A stretch of 23,242 bases of DNA, taken from assembly GCA_000969725.1 (NCBI GenBank), contig JXSR01S032430.1; one strand, given 5' to 3'. Within the stretch, counting starts at the first letter, position 1. Each line of letters opens with the position of its first letter. Below, in pieces: positions 1 through 9,718 of the stretch. The position numbers were made by a program, and so were the translations under genes. The notes beneath the pieces are model-generated. The model worked only from the letters and a program-made list of their open reading frames with translations. It was not told the DNA's origin and made no database searches. The DNA comes from Ophiothrix spiculata. Its lineage: Eukaryota; Echinodermata; Ophiuroidea; Amphilepidida; Ophiotrichidae.

Positions 1-329
1 TGATGATATGGATGTAGAGTAAAATAGAAATGTGACATAGGGGTTTCTGGATGCAGGCTATTAGATGAGGTTAGTATGTTATTCCATATCTATACAAACA
101 AGGTGGGTTTCTTTCACATTGTACATGGTATGTAATGTGGTAAAGGATGTTTGAATCAGCATCAATAATTCCATAATGTGCAGAATGTAACCTAGAATAA
201 ATGCTCTTACTCATCTGACAGTAATAGACATCAAAATTTGTACTAAATCATATACTGGATTTATGTATTTCTTTTGTTTTGTTGGGCCAGCAAGACTACA
301 ACATGTTTTTGATTGACCCATGCTGGATT
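1..329. other. Unassigned AT-rich sequence
   Basis: No coding signature, repeat unit or RNA-like structure was recognised here. Confidence 0.5.
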
Positions 330-1544
330 AAGAGAAAATATCATGTGTATCCCATCATGCATTGCTTCCTATGGAATTGTTTGCATAGGAAATCATGTGA
401 GTAGTTAGTGATGTGTTACAGTCCCCTGATTTTTGCCAAAATTAATAATATTTGGTCAAGTATTTTAAAGACTTGTGTAAAATGTATAACACGATTGAAA
501 ATTGCTATGGCCTATTTGATGAGTCAAATATAATATTTAACTGGCCAAACTTGTTCTAATATAAAGCACTGCAACACAGGGGTTCATATAAAGGTCAAGT
601 AGGTATATCCCCCATTGAGAACAAAGGATTACTAGGAAGTGAGATGGGCTATTAATTACTAGAGCACAAAGAAGCTATTGTGTATTATATGTAAACAAGT
701 TTGTTTTGACTGAATGGAATTTCCCATTACTCTTGTAGAATTGGCCAGATAATTCTAGAATTGTGTTTGCTAGAATGGCGTGGAATTAAGAGGGTTTTCC
801 AGATAGATATAAATGAGTATAAAAGGAGATGGATTTGTATATTTGGGGTCAGTCAGCTTTGAAGTTAGCTATTACAGAGTGAGCTTTTTGGATTAAGATA
901 TTTTGGAGGAGATAAAAGCAGATTGGATGAGAGTACATATGATATTTTGCTGCCTTTTTGGAGCACTTTTATGGATAACTGTTATAGTGGAGAAGTTTAG
1001 TTGCTGGATCGTGAATCGATTTTATATTAACTGTGGACAAGGAGTTTGAGATTGCAAGAAGACGACTTTTATATTGACTGATATTGAACATTATTCGGAA
1101 GGAGTTATCGGACATTTTGTACCGTTTTGGATCTGGATTTGTGGACATTTGTACAGGTGTCATAAAGGACTTTACCGTGGAATATTATTAGCTAGCTTGT
1201 TCAAGTCAGAAGCCACTCGTGAGTAAACAAAATCTGTAGATAAGATATATTTACACTGTTTATTTACTTGTATACTAAATAAATTGTTTGTTTTAATATT
1301 TTGTCGATAAATTCCTGTCTTACAGTGTATTTATTTTTGCTTTGCTTTTAGCTCGAACCCGAAAGGTTAATTCTGACCTTGATCCTTGTTTTGGGTCGTA
1401 ACAGATGAAATACCCATAAATCAAAGTTAATTGTTGTAATCTTGCATTTTGGGCATGTTTCATCACCAACTACTCGCATGACTTCCTGTACAAAATTTCC
1501 CATAGGAAGCAATGCATCATGGGATACACACGATATCTTCTCTT
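330..1544. repeat. Palindromic foldback element split by the solo LTR
   Basis: The left arm (330-413) and right arm (about 1446-1544, reverse complement) match over about 85 bases, sharing TGTGTATCCCAT and GATGCATTGCTTCCTATGG-like blocks. If the LTR and one GATG are ignored, the left arm continues directly into 1408 onward, and the hairpin arms carry on pairing through GTGATGAAA. The LTR therefore inserted inside an intact palindrome. Confidence 0.8.
414..1403 (+). mobile_element. Solo LTR of a retrotransposon (990 bp)
   Basis: It begins TGTTACAG and ends CGTAACA, so the 6-base ends TGTTAC/GTAACA are inverted, and it is flanked by the 4-base direct repeat GATG (410-413 and 1404-1407). It has internal LTR anatomy on the plus strand: TATAAAAGG at 818-826 (a second TATAAA at 808-813) and AATAAA at 1278-1283. 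No primer-binding site, polypurine tract or gag-pol follows, so this is the single LTR left by recombination between two LTRs. The ends and short duplication suit a Ty3/Gypsy-type element, but the family is not proven. It sits in the middle of an older palindromic element. Confidence 0.8.
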
Positions 1545-1783
1545 TGCTGGATTAGTCACATGATAGATGACCCAGAATCAAATGGATCAAGAACATCGGA
1601 AAAAACGATGGATCGTCTACCATGTGCCGAATCCAGAGTATCAGTCAGTCATTAGCTTAAGAAAAGTTTCAGGCGGAACATCAAACATTGTTGTAAAAAC
1701 AAAAAATCAATTAAAGCCCAGAATATGATTCAAAACAAATCTGATAACCCATATAAAATCAATTATAGACAAAGTACGAAATA

Positions 1784-1876
1784 ATTGAATTATGTAAACA
1801 AAAATCCAGGGTAGGGTAGCATGTGCAAACAATGGAGCCCTGCATGGTGGATGTTTGTTTCCACTGTGCAATATTT
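1784..1876 (+). mobile_element. 90-bp inverted-repeat element, copy 1
   Basis: It shares an internal block (CCAGGGTAGGGT, CAAACAATGGAGCCCTGCA) and ends (ATGTAAACA...) with the copies at 4478-4573 and 17804-17890. This is the most decayed copy at its ends. Confidence 0.65.
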
Positions 1877-1980
1877 GTTTGTTCATACTTTGTAGAGAGT
1901 GTTTTGCATTAGCCAGGCTACAAATTTGTGCGAAACCTATAAGCTGTTTGGTGAATTCAATATAATATTCTTGATCATGA

Positions 1981-2003
1981 TTTATTTATTTATTTATTTA
2001 TTT
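1981..2003. repeat. (TTTA)n microsatellite
   Basis: About six tandem TTTA units. Confidence 0.9.
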
Positions 2004-3265
2004 CATTCTTCTTTATCCTGGGTTATCCCTTCGGATATATGATTACATATTCTATTTCAAAATGCCAGCCACAATATGTGTATAAAGTAGGGCTTCAACA
2101 ACAACATAATTATTTGAAATAATTTGATATAATTAAAATAATTATTAATATGGGATTGACTCGGTATTGTTATCTGATACACATGGGAACATTCTATTTA
2201 GGATTCCTTTTTGATGCACTATGGGAAAGAAAAGTCATTTTTGAAGATTTTTCTGTTTTTGTTTTGCCAAAATCATGTAAAATCATGACCGATTAAGCTG
2301 AAATTTGAAATTTAGACCTTTCATATGACCATGCAAACTAAATTTTGAAAAATTGGACCAAGCTCCTTAAAATAAAAACAAATGTGATAAACCGAATTTG
2401 ATGTAAAATCCATTACCATTCACACATTAAGTTGATATGTAGCAAAGAAAATAATATCATACACGGTTGCAAAGTCTTGTCTATTATGATATTAGAGAAC
2501 TGTGCCTGTGGAAGGATGTTGCTATCCTGCCACCAGCAGAGTCAGAGGAGGTTGGTCGTGGCAACTATTGCATGGTTGCCGTTCTTATCGTATACGATCC
2601 CCGGCTGCGTCGATGTGACTCATGTCCTATACCGCCTCTATAAGAAACATCGTGGGAAAATACAACTTCCGGGATCGTGTGGGATTGCCTCTAAAATTAT
2701 ATTGCTAATCGGTAAAAAATATGATAACATATATAAAAAGTGGGGTTCACGCGTGAACCCCAGCGGATTTAGGATAACATAATTATGCTAATTACGATAA
2801 GAACACTTTTGTAGTTTTTTGAGGAGAGGTAAAAATATGATCTTTGTAATTATTTTCTTCAATACGTGAGTCACGTGACCCAATAGAAATACACGTAGAT
2901 CGTTCCCTAAATATGCGTTTTGGAAATCCCTCATCCCTAAATCTAGGATCTTCTATAAATCGTGTCCGCCGCCGCCTGAGCAGAGTCATATTAAGATATA
3001 AGGTTGCTATGGTTGCATTAACTTTATTACAGAATTGTTCTGAACTGGTAATAAAATTTGTTGAATATCTACATATTAAAGTTGACTTTGAAGGCACCCT
3101 ATATCACAGTTTGATGACATTTTTCATATTACAAGTACATAATAAGACATGCACTGTACATGCATCCATTCTTACATGTTATCAATCAATTTTATAACAA
3201 TTTTAACCATGCGACTATTTCCCCAACCCTTGGTGTGATAGTCCAGGCTTTCAAGCAGGTCTCCT
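2004..3265. other. No gene recognised; 22-bp perfect palindrome and weak ORFs
   Basis: A locally more GC-rich stretch (about 2500-2780) carries a 116-codon plus-strand ORF that lacks any recognisable motif or splice context. The perfect 22-base palindrome at 2741-2762, centred on ACGCGT, suggests the centre or end of a mobile element rather than a gene. Short overlapping ORFs at 2792-3197 also look accidental. Confidence 0.5.
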
Positions 3266-3325
3266 GGATCATTAATAAGAGGCAATAATGGCTAGAAACT
3301 GTATTGCCTCTAATTAAAGATCATT
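3266..3325. repeat. Short hairpin repeat
   Basis: AGAGGCAATA and TATTGCCTCT face each other with an 18-base spacer, extended imperfectly outward. It is probably a remnant of an inverted-repeat element. Confidence 0.5.
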
Positions 3326-4477
3326 GAGCCACTAAGTCTGGATCTTCACGTGTGCTGATAAATGATTTGAAAAAAGTGTACAAACTATATTGGATTTTCA
3401 GTATACTCTCATAATGATAAGCTCAGTTCATTGACTTGACAATACATAATATCAATACACTGAACTTTGCACTCTGAAAATATAATCATGACTAGCTCTC
3501 TACACCATGGTTATTTTGGAATAAAATAAATTAGCAAAAATATGATTATTTATCATACAAATCCAAGTGTGCAATTAAGATTTTGTGTCAAAATCAAAAT
3601 CAACAAGAGACTGCTTTGATTATTTTAAAAAACATTCACAAAAGTTGAAATACTCAACTGAAAACAAAAGCAACATCGCTCTTGCATCGCCCACTCACAC
3701 TCCCTCACTCTGCTATTTATTAACTAATGCACCATATTTTTACGCAATCAAAATATTCCAAAACGATACAGTTTTGGTACAATTCTGTTGGTTAAGAATA
3801 CATATATATAAAATTGCAATCAGCCGATTGATTAATAATCCATAATCAATCAATATACAATCAACTATAACAGTTTGGCAAAATTGGCGATATTTGTGCC
3901 CTTATGTTGTGTTTATATTACAAAGCATAATTTAAGAATTACACAATCAAATGTGTATAAAACCACATACAAAATGTTACAATTTTTTCTATTTTTGTAC
4001 CACAGACTTTTTGTCAAATGATATACTGTGGTCTGGGAAAAACTGTTCCATGTTTTTTCCCAGTCAACATCACATATTGTAGAAACAAGCATTATGATCT
4101 TCTCTTGCTTAAGAATACAAATGTCAAAGGTTGATTTTGTTTGCTGATATTAATGTAGAAACCTTGAAAAATGGGAAAATAGAAAACAGGCTTACTCTTT
4201 CTTTTTCAAATGCAAAAAAAAGGTGGACATTTTACAAGCATAGGAGTCATCACTTTTTAAGGAGAACCCTGTAATGAATGATCAAAGTCTTGCACGTGCC
4301 TTATTAAATCTCTACAGAGATCATTAATGAAATAGTGTTAGGAGATTTAGCACTGTTTCTAGAAACACTATCTGTAGCCCCATCTTCCCACTAACAAGGG
4401 GCCAAAGGATTTCAAATGATCTGAAACCAATCATTTGAGGCCAGTTTTAATTGATAAGGCTCAATAATAGGCAAACA
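3326..4477. other. Unassigned AT-rich sequence
   Basis: One 86-codon plus-strand ORF (3585-3845) has no motif and low-complexity composition. A short hairpin sits at about 4005-4070 (CCACAGAC/GTCTGGGAAAAA with a nearby TTTTTTCCCAG). Nothing else was recognised. Confidence 0.5.
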
Positions 4478-4573
4478 TTTATTGGACAATGTAAACAAAA
4501 ATACAAGGCAGGGCTTGCATTAACAAACAACTGGGACCTGAAATCTGGATTTCTGTTTAAACTGTCCAATAAA
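4478..4573 (+). mobile_element. 90-bp inverted-repeat element, copy 2
   Basis: The 20-base terminal inverted repeats (4478-4497 and 4554-4573) differ at two positions and begin TTTATTGGACA. The interior matches the copies at 1784 and 17804. This is the clearest copy for defining the ends. Confidence 0.75.
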
Positions 4574-5044
4574 TTATTGTGTATCCTATAGGTGCTTAAA
4601 TTGGAGATGTACATGTCAGGATTTTTGCACTGTTGCTAATCTTGTCTATGGCAACGCAGCAGCTTGAGGTCATGGAAATTATCTAAATTTGATAACATCA
4701 AAATGTTAATTATGTCTTCTAGTCATTTCTACATTTTACAAATCAAAGCAAGGTTTAAATACAGCAAGGTGTATCAATTACACAAGACCAATTTATCAAA
4801 CAAGCAAGTATTGGGTTCTTTTGAAAAAACAAATCTTCCATTTCCAGGGTAGGGGCAAGGGAAGATAGGAGTTTGTAAGAAAATTCTTTCAGACCAGCTT
4901 TCCAATAGATCTGTCATCATATGTATTGAATGTCACAATAAAGAAAAGAGTTTCTTATGTTTTCATCTCTTTTGAATGGGTTTACCACCTGCTATCTCAG
5001 CAAAGAAAGGCAGACCTGGGAATGGTTTCATTTCAATGCATTTA

Positions 5045-5321
5045 TGTGAGTGAAAGAAAGTCGTATCTGCAATAGCTGCCATTTTTCATAAAGTTGGGTT
5101 ACATACTGTGTAATCTCCAGTCTTGGGTTAGTGGCTCTTGAAATGGTTCTTCAGGTAACTGTGTCACCTGAAAAAACCATTTTAAGAGCCACGTAACCAT
5201 TTCAAGAGTCGCTGACATAAGAGAGTGATATTTCTAGAGATTTTTCACATTCTTGTGACAAGATGTTAAATAAATGTAACTTAGGGCAACCATTGCAGAT
5301 ACGACTTTCTTGCACTCACAT
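5045..5321 (+). mobile_element. Foldback element family A, copy 1 (277 bp)
   Basis: The terminal inverted repeats are about 36 bases, containing AAGAAAGTCGTATCTGCAAT at both ends in opposite orientation. The interior matches the reverse complement of 9440-9626. This copy has an extra hairpin (5131-5212) that is absent from the other copy. Confidence 0.85.
5131..5212. repeat. Nested hairpin inside foldback copy 1
   Basis: GTGGCTCTTGAAATGGTT (5131-5148) is inverted at 5175-5192 and again, diverged, at 5195-5212. Between them CAGGT...ACCTG forms the loop stem. It has no counterpart in the 9440 copy, so it looks like a secondary insertion. Confidence 0.7.
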
Positions 5322-6652
5322 GACATGTTGACAAGTAAATGTTGACCCCCCTCCCCTTGTAACATTACAAAAGGTTTGAATTTTTGCATTGTAAAATTCC
5401 TTAAAAGCAATTAACCAAACAAGGCATCGCACATTTATGGAGGGTTCTATTATACGCTTATAAAGGGTTTTGTTTTTTGCAGTAAAACACACGTAACCCT
5501 GATATATCATTGCTTTTGAAAGTTGAATACATGTAACCATCTTCCTTAACAAGGTATTTAATTTTGGCAGCTTTCGGGATATGAATACATGCAGCAAATT
5601 GTAGCATAACAGAGCAACATCTCTATGAGTAAAATCATGAAATCAGCCTCGTACAAAATGTAGCTAATTATGTCGATCATAAGAAAAACATACACTCCAA
5701 CTCACAAATTCAAAAGACAATGGAAATTGGGCTATTCCGTTTGAAAATTATTACACACCCTCTGCTGAAAATTGTGCAATTCCAACCAAAATCAATAATG
5801 TACTCACATAAAATCCAGACAATTTTCAAGCAAGTGTTATAGAAGATTTTCGAAATTCCAACCAAAATTGACACTTTTAGTCATTCCAAACCAATTTTAG
5901 ACATTTCCAAAAAATGGTGAAATATTTGGTATAATTTTTTATCATTTTTACTAAATCACACTAATTCCAGCTAAAATAAAATATATCAATTCAACTTGGA
6001 TTTTGGACTGGGGTGTGCATTAAATCATGATCTTCAACAGTGTATGGATTTCAAATTGAATCTGAGCCCAATATATCTGATGCTTTCTAGGGAAAGGTAC
6101 ATATCGCAGGGCTTCGATAAATGTGAGATTTGAAGCATAGCAAGTCGTCAAGTGGTTTACTTATTTGAAGTTATATCAGAAAGATGTTTTAAAGTTCAAT
6201 TATTGAATATGTTATTTTATGGAATCAACAGAGAAATGTGTAAATAAGGAATTTGGTGGTATACGTGTAGCTATAGTGATCTAAAATTGAATAGATCATA
6301 AGCTTCAAGGCATTTTGTATTATGCTCAGAATCAAAGGTTCAAGGCAGTTGATGATGGTTGAGTTTTGAAGCCGCCCTAAAGTAGTATCTACAACTAGTA
6401 CACTGGAATGCATCACATATTGCTGAACAGATTTTGATATATATTGATGAAAAGAAAAAAGGATGCAAAAATTGCTGACATTTGAGTCCCTTTCTTACCA
6501 ATACTGTACATCACATCAATTTGACAATCAATAGATCAACAATAATAATGCCCGATTCACAATAATCATTGTAAAACATAGACAATCTCCCAGACCAACT
6601 TACCATTCTTTATGTAATTTGACTCTTGACAGGGTGGTTCCAGGGTTTATTG
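5322..6652. other. Unassigned AT-rich sequence
   Basis: A few irregular AATTCCAACCAAAAT-like repeats occur at about 5770-5910. ORFs here are short and motif-free. No gene is supported. Confidence 0.5.
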
Positions 6653-6911
6653 TTAGGCCAAAAAAATAAATTGTTATGTTGCCCTCAACGACCGACCCTA
6701 TTCAAAAATTATAAAAAAAATATTAGGGTCGGAAAAGCATCCAATTTTGCTCAGATTGGGTGTTTTTTGAGAAAATATTTTCAAAATAGTAGAAAGTGTA
6801 CCCAAATTTTGTATTTTAGGTGCTTTAAAAAAAAATTATTTTCCGACCGACCGACTCAATTTTTCAGAAATTTCACTTGAGGGCAACACAACAATTAATT
6901 TTTTGGCCTTA
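6653..6911. mobile_element. MITE with TTAGGCCAAAAA termini (259 bp)
   Basis: The terminal inverted repeats are about 34 bases: left 6653-6687 begins TTAGGCCAAAAAAATAAATT, and right 6878-6911 is its near reverse complement, each reaching GTTGCCCTCA. A second, inner inversion uses GACCGACCCTA/TAGGGTCGG. The overlapping 84-codon ORF is a by-product of the repeat. Confidence 0.8.
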
Positions 6912-7227
6912 ATAGCAAACAGCATAAAAGACCCAAAAGGTTGACTCATAATTTTTCGACGTAGCTTTTAAAACTGACAGGCTAAAAATAAGGTATCATA
7001 AGCATATTTTTTGATAATTGAAAATTTTAAGGACAAGCTTTGAGCCACATTTTGCGCTGTCACAGAACACATGGTGTACTTAAAAATGACAATTTGAGTA
7101 ATTAATGGGGACAATTGGACAACAGCAGCATTTGTAAAAACAAGACAATTGGCCACTCTCAAAAAATTACCTTCAAGTCAAAAAAATGAAACATGACAAT
7201 CTCTTTTTAAATTCTCTTTGCCACGAT

Positions 7228-7690
7228 TAGGACCATAAGTACATGATTTTAAACATCAAAATAATACAAGTTTAGAGTTTGCACCTACAACTTTTACCAT
7301 TAGAAAATTTTAAATGCAACAAATTGTTATCAGTTTTAATGACATATTTTCAAAAAATAATAACCATCCAAAATATATTGTTATTTTTTTGATAGAAACT
7401 TTGGCCTTCAACATACTACTTTCAACATCAAATAGGACACATGGAATTTCAGTGTTGTTCACAAAATACTTAGGCCATTACTTTTCAAATTTTGAACATC
7501 ATAAATGACACTTGTAATAATAATTGCAAATGTTGCTCATAATTATTTGGAAAAATATTTTACAATTTGAATACTTGATTTTTGCTTACAGAAACTTGGA
7601 CCATTATTTTGTAATTTTCTACATCAGAAAGGATTCACAATTTTTTTAAAAATTTTCTCACAAAATTTGGGACCATTGCTTTTCAATTCC
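7228..7690 (+). repeat. Degenerate tandem array
   Basis: A motif of the form TTxGGACCATTAxTTTTCAAxTTTxxxACATCA recurs at about 7228, 7296, 7401, 7470, 7592 and 7666, with alternating short (about 70) and longer (about 105-120) spacings. This suggests an old satellite-like array of heavily diverged units. Confidence 0.55.
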
Positions 7691-7837
7691 CAGCCTCGAT
7701 TACACCACATGATACAATAAATCATGTAAATAAGCAAATTGAGTGTAAATCTTCAATTGACATATGTATATGCATTCATATGTTGATATAGGCAAATGTA
7801 TTAAAATTCAAATGCATGTATATAAACTACTACTAAT

Positions 7838-8022
7838 TGACGCAGCACGTGTCTGAAAGGACACGGGTGTTGTGACCAAAGTTATTTAAATGCATTCACC
7901 CGTTGCAACCACTCAGAACGGTTTTGGGCAGCATCAACGGCCATGTTATAGTTGTAGTCCAATGGCACTCAAGTCGTCGACGAGTTGGTCATGGAAAGTA
8001 CGACGGAGTGCGTCACCGTGGC
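7838..8022 (-). pseudogene. Decayed LINE 3' end (C-terminal tail of reverse-transcriptase ORF)
   Basis: On the minus strand, codons from 7944 to a stop at 7882 read MAVDAAQNRSEWLQRVNAFK. This resembles the W-x-x-R-V tail ending many LINE ORF2 proteins of invertebrates. The upstream part continues in another frame (HDQLVDDLSAIG), so at least one frameshift has occurred. The stretch is GC-richer than its surroundings. The clade is not determined. Confidence 0.5.
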
Positions 8023-8267
8023 GATATATAAACATGTGCATGCATAATACATAAAACTTGTTAGACAGGGCTCTATACTTTCACCAAGTAGGCCTATACA
8101 TGTATAATATGCTTTATTTTATCATAGACGGGATGAAAGTTTGAAAATAAAGCATACTCCTTATAATAAGAACCTGTTTGTAGATATATTTCTTGAATGC
8201 ATGCTCTTCAAGATCATGAGAATAGAAGACAATCAATACCTTGTAAATGCAGCTTCATTGTACACTA

Positions 8268-8467
8268 TACTGTATAAGTGGTATTTTTCGCGCTACATTT
8301 ATTTTCGCGCAAAATAAGATTAGCGCGAAAATAAATGCACCGCGAAAATTAATGTGTATTTGTTACAAATGAAATTCCATACACAACCAATGTTAATGTG
8401 CGCGAAAATTTAAACGCGCGAAATGGTCCAAAATTGGCTGAGCGCGAAAATATTGGCGTTTACAGTA
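8268..8467. mobile_element. CGCG-rich MITE (200 bp)
   Basis: The imperfect 26-base inverted ends start TACTGTA and run into TTTTCGCGC. GCGCGAAAAT-type words repeat throughout in both orientations. The ends TACTGTA/TACAGTA suggest a TA-target (mariner-like) non-autonomous element. Confidence 0.65.
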
Positions 8468-9439
8468 ATTGCAGTCAATGTTGTACTTAAGCATTCAAGA
8501 AGTACAGTCAAAATTATACAACCTATACAATTTCTGGTATCGACACTAGATGTGTATGGTTATCAGCACTGTGGTTTAGAGAAACTGTTTTCTAATCACC
8601 TGTAATAGGTGCTAGGCAGTCTAAATGCTTTGCACTGTCAGTTGCGTGAATAAGAGGGTGATCTAGCATTTTACAAGGGCAGGGGATACTTAAAGGAATT
8701 ATGATGTAAGAATTTTTTTCCAAGTGTTCCTCTTGACCCTGTGGACAAATGGGTCCCATCATTCATTTTTACGCTGGCTTGCGAAGAAAGAGGAGTGGAG
8801 ATTCCACCCAAAACGGCAAAAATGACATAACTGGAGTCTGACTTAATCACTTTGCTAGAGAATGTGCAAATACAGGCCACTCCTGGTACCTTTTTATACA
8901 GCAATATTCAAAATCATACCGCTAACATGAATGTTCTTGTGTAACAAATATTCTTCATGTAACACTTTCCAATTGTATGCTGTATACAGCATGCATATTT
9001 TGGTTTAAGAGGGCATCTATAGCAAGATATCTAACAGTTAAATTTGGGTCTTATATCTGCAGTTGCAATTTAGGGGATGATTTTGTTTAAAAAAAATATG
9101 GCTAGTGTACTAGAAATTTTCTGGTTATGCTTGCCCAGAGAGTAATGTAGTTGCATGCCTAACCCCATATTTACTTTTGAATCTTACACAACATTTGCAA
9201 AATGATCCACATAATTACATTATTTGGTAAGAAAATAAAGTGAGAATTCACCTTATAAATTTACGCAAGGGAGCTATTGATTCATACGCCACAAGTTCAC
9301 ATATTGTGCAAAATGTCAATATACACATGAAAAAATGACTGGTCACGGTGAAAAGCTGCTGTATGTACAGTAAATGTACAGATAAAAAAGTGCATTGACC
9401 CTACCCAAACCCAACACAGGAAGTCCAAACAGCGTATAA
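8468..9439. other. Region below the FARP stop; possible 3' UTR or intergenic
   Basis: No second gene is supported. A 77-codon minus-strand ORF (8671-8904) lies in a less AT-rich patch. It matches no family I know and could be an unrecognised repeat. AATAAA was not seen on the minus strand in this stretch. Confidence 0.45.
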
Positions 9440-9626
9440 TGTGAGTACAAGAAAGTCGTATCTGCAATGGCTGCCCTAAGTTTATATCTTTTTTACAACT
9501 TGTCACAAGAATGTGGAGAATCTCTCAAAATTTCAGTGTCTGACCCAAGACTGGAGATTATACAGTGTGCAATGTAAATTTATGACAAACGGCAGCTATT
9601 GCAGATACGACTTTCTTTCACTCACA
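9440..9626 (-). mobile_element. Foldback element family A, copy 2 (187 bp), in the FARP 3' UTR
   Basis: It is an inverted copy of the 5045-5321 family, with the same roughly 36-base inverted ends, AAGAAAGTCGTATCTGCAAT and its complement. The 8-base direct repeat GTATAATG stands just outside (9434-9441 and 9632-9639) and may be the target duplication. It lacks the nested hairpin of copy 1. Confidence 0.85.
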
Positions 9627-9663
9627 TGACGGTATAATGTTAAGATTAAAAGGCAAAGTTGAT
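9440..9663 (-). other. FARP 3' UTR start, occupied by a foldback element
   Basis: This is the sequence immediately after the stop codon, in the gene's sense. Within 38 bases it runs into the 9440-9626 inverted-repeat element. No AATAAA was seen on the minus strand in this stretch. The first TTTATT motifs on the plus strand (AATAAA on the minus strand) occur much lower, around 8297 and 8113, so the end of the transcript is undefined. Confidence 0.5.
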
Positions 9664-9718
9664 TCACGATTCCTCCATCTTGCAACTGAAAGTCGCACTC
9701 TGAAGTACTTCTAGCCAT
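9664..9718 (-). CDS. FARP1/2: FARP terminal coding exon (end of PH2, stop codon)
   Basis: The acceptor is TTCTCTTCCCCAG, a good pyrimidine tract. One base completes R, then the exon reads WLEVLQSATFSCKMEES and TGA (9664-9666). The RWLEVLQSA helix is the expected C-terminal helix of PH2. Only about nine residues follow the helix, so the tail is shorter than in the vertebrate proteins as I recall them. An alternative terminal exon further down cannot be excluded, but the phase, splice site and conserved RW-(L/M)-EV make this one convincing. Confidence 0.9.

Noticed and set aside
1278-1283. AATAAA as the poly(A) signal of a host gene
   Set aside because: It lies inside the solo LTR together with a TATA box, so it belongs to the LTR.
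2432-2782. 116-codon plus-strand ORF
   Set aside because: No family resemblance, no splice or start context, and its 3' part runs through a perfect palindrome. Treated as chance or repeat sequence.
1-9400. A second protein-coding gene downstream of FARP
   Set aside because: Both strands were read for conserved motifs next to splice signals. Nothing beyond the decayed LINE tail was found.
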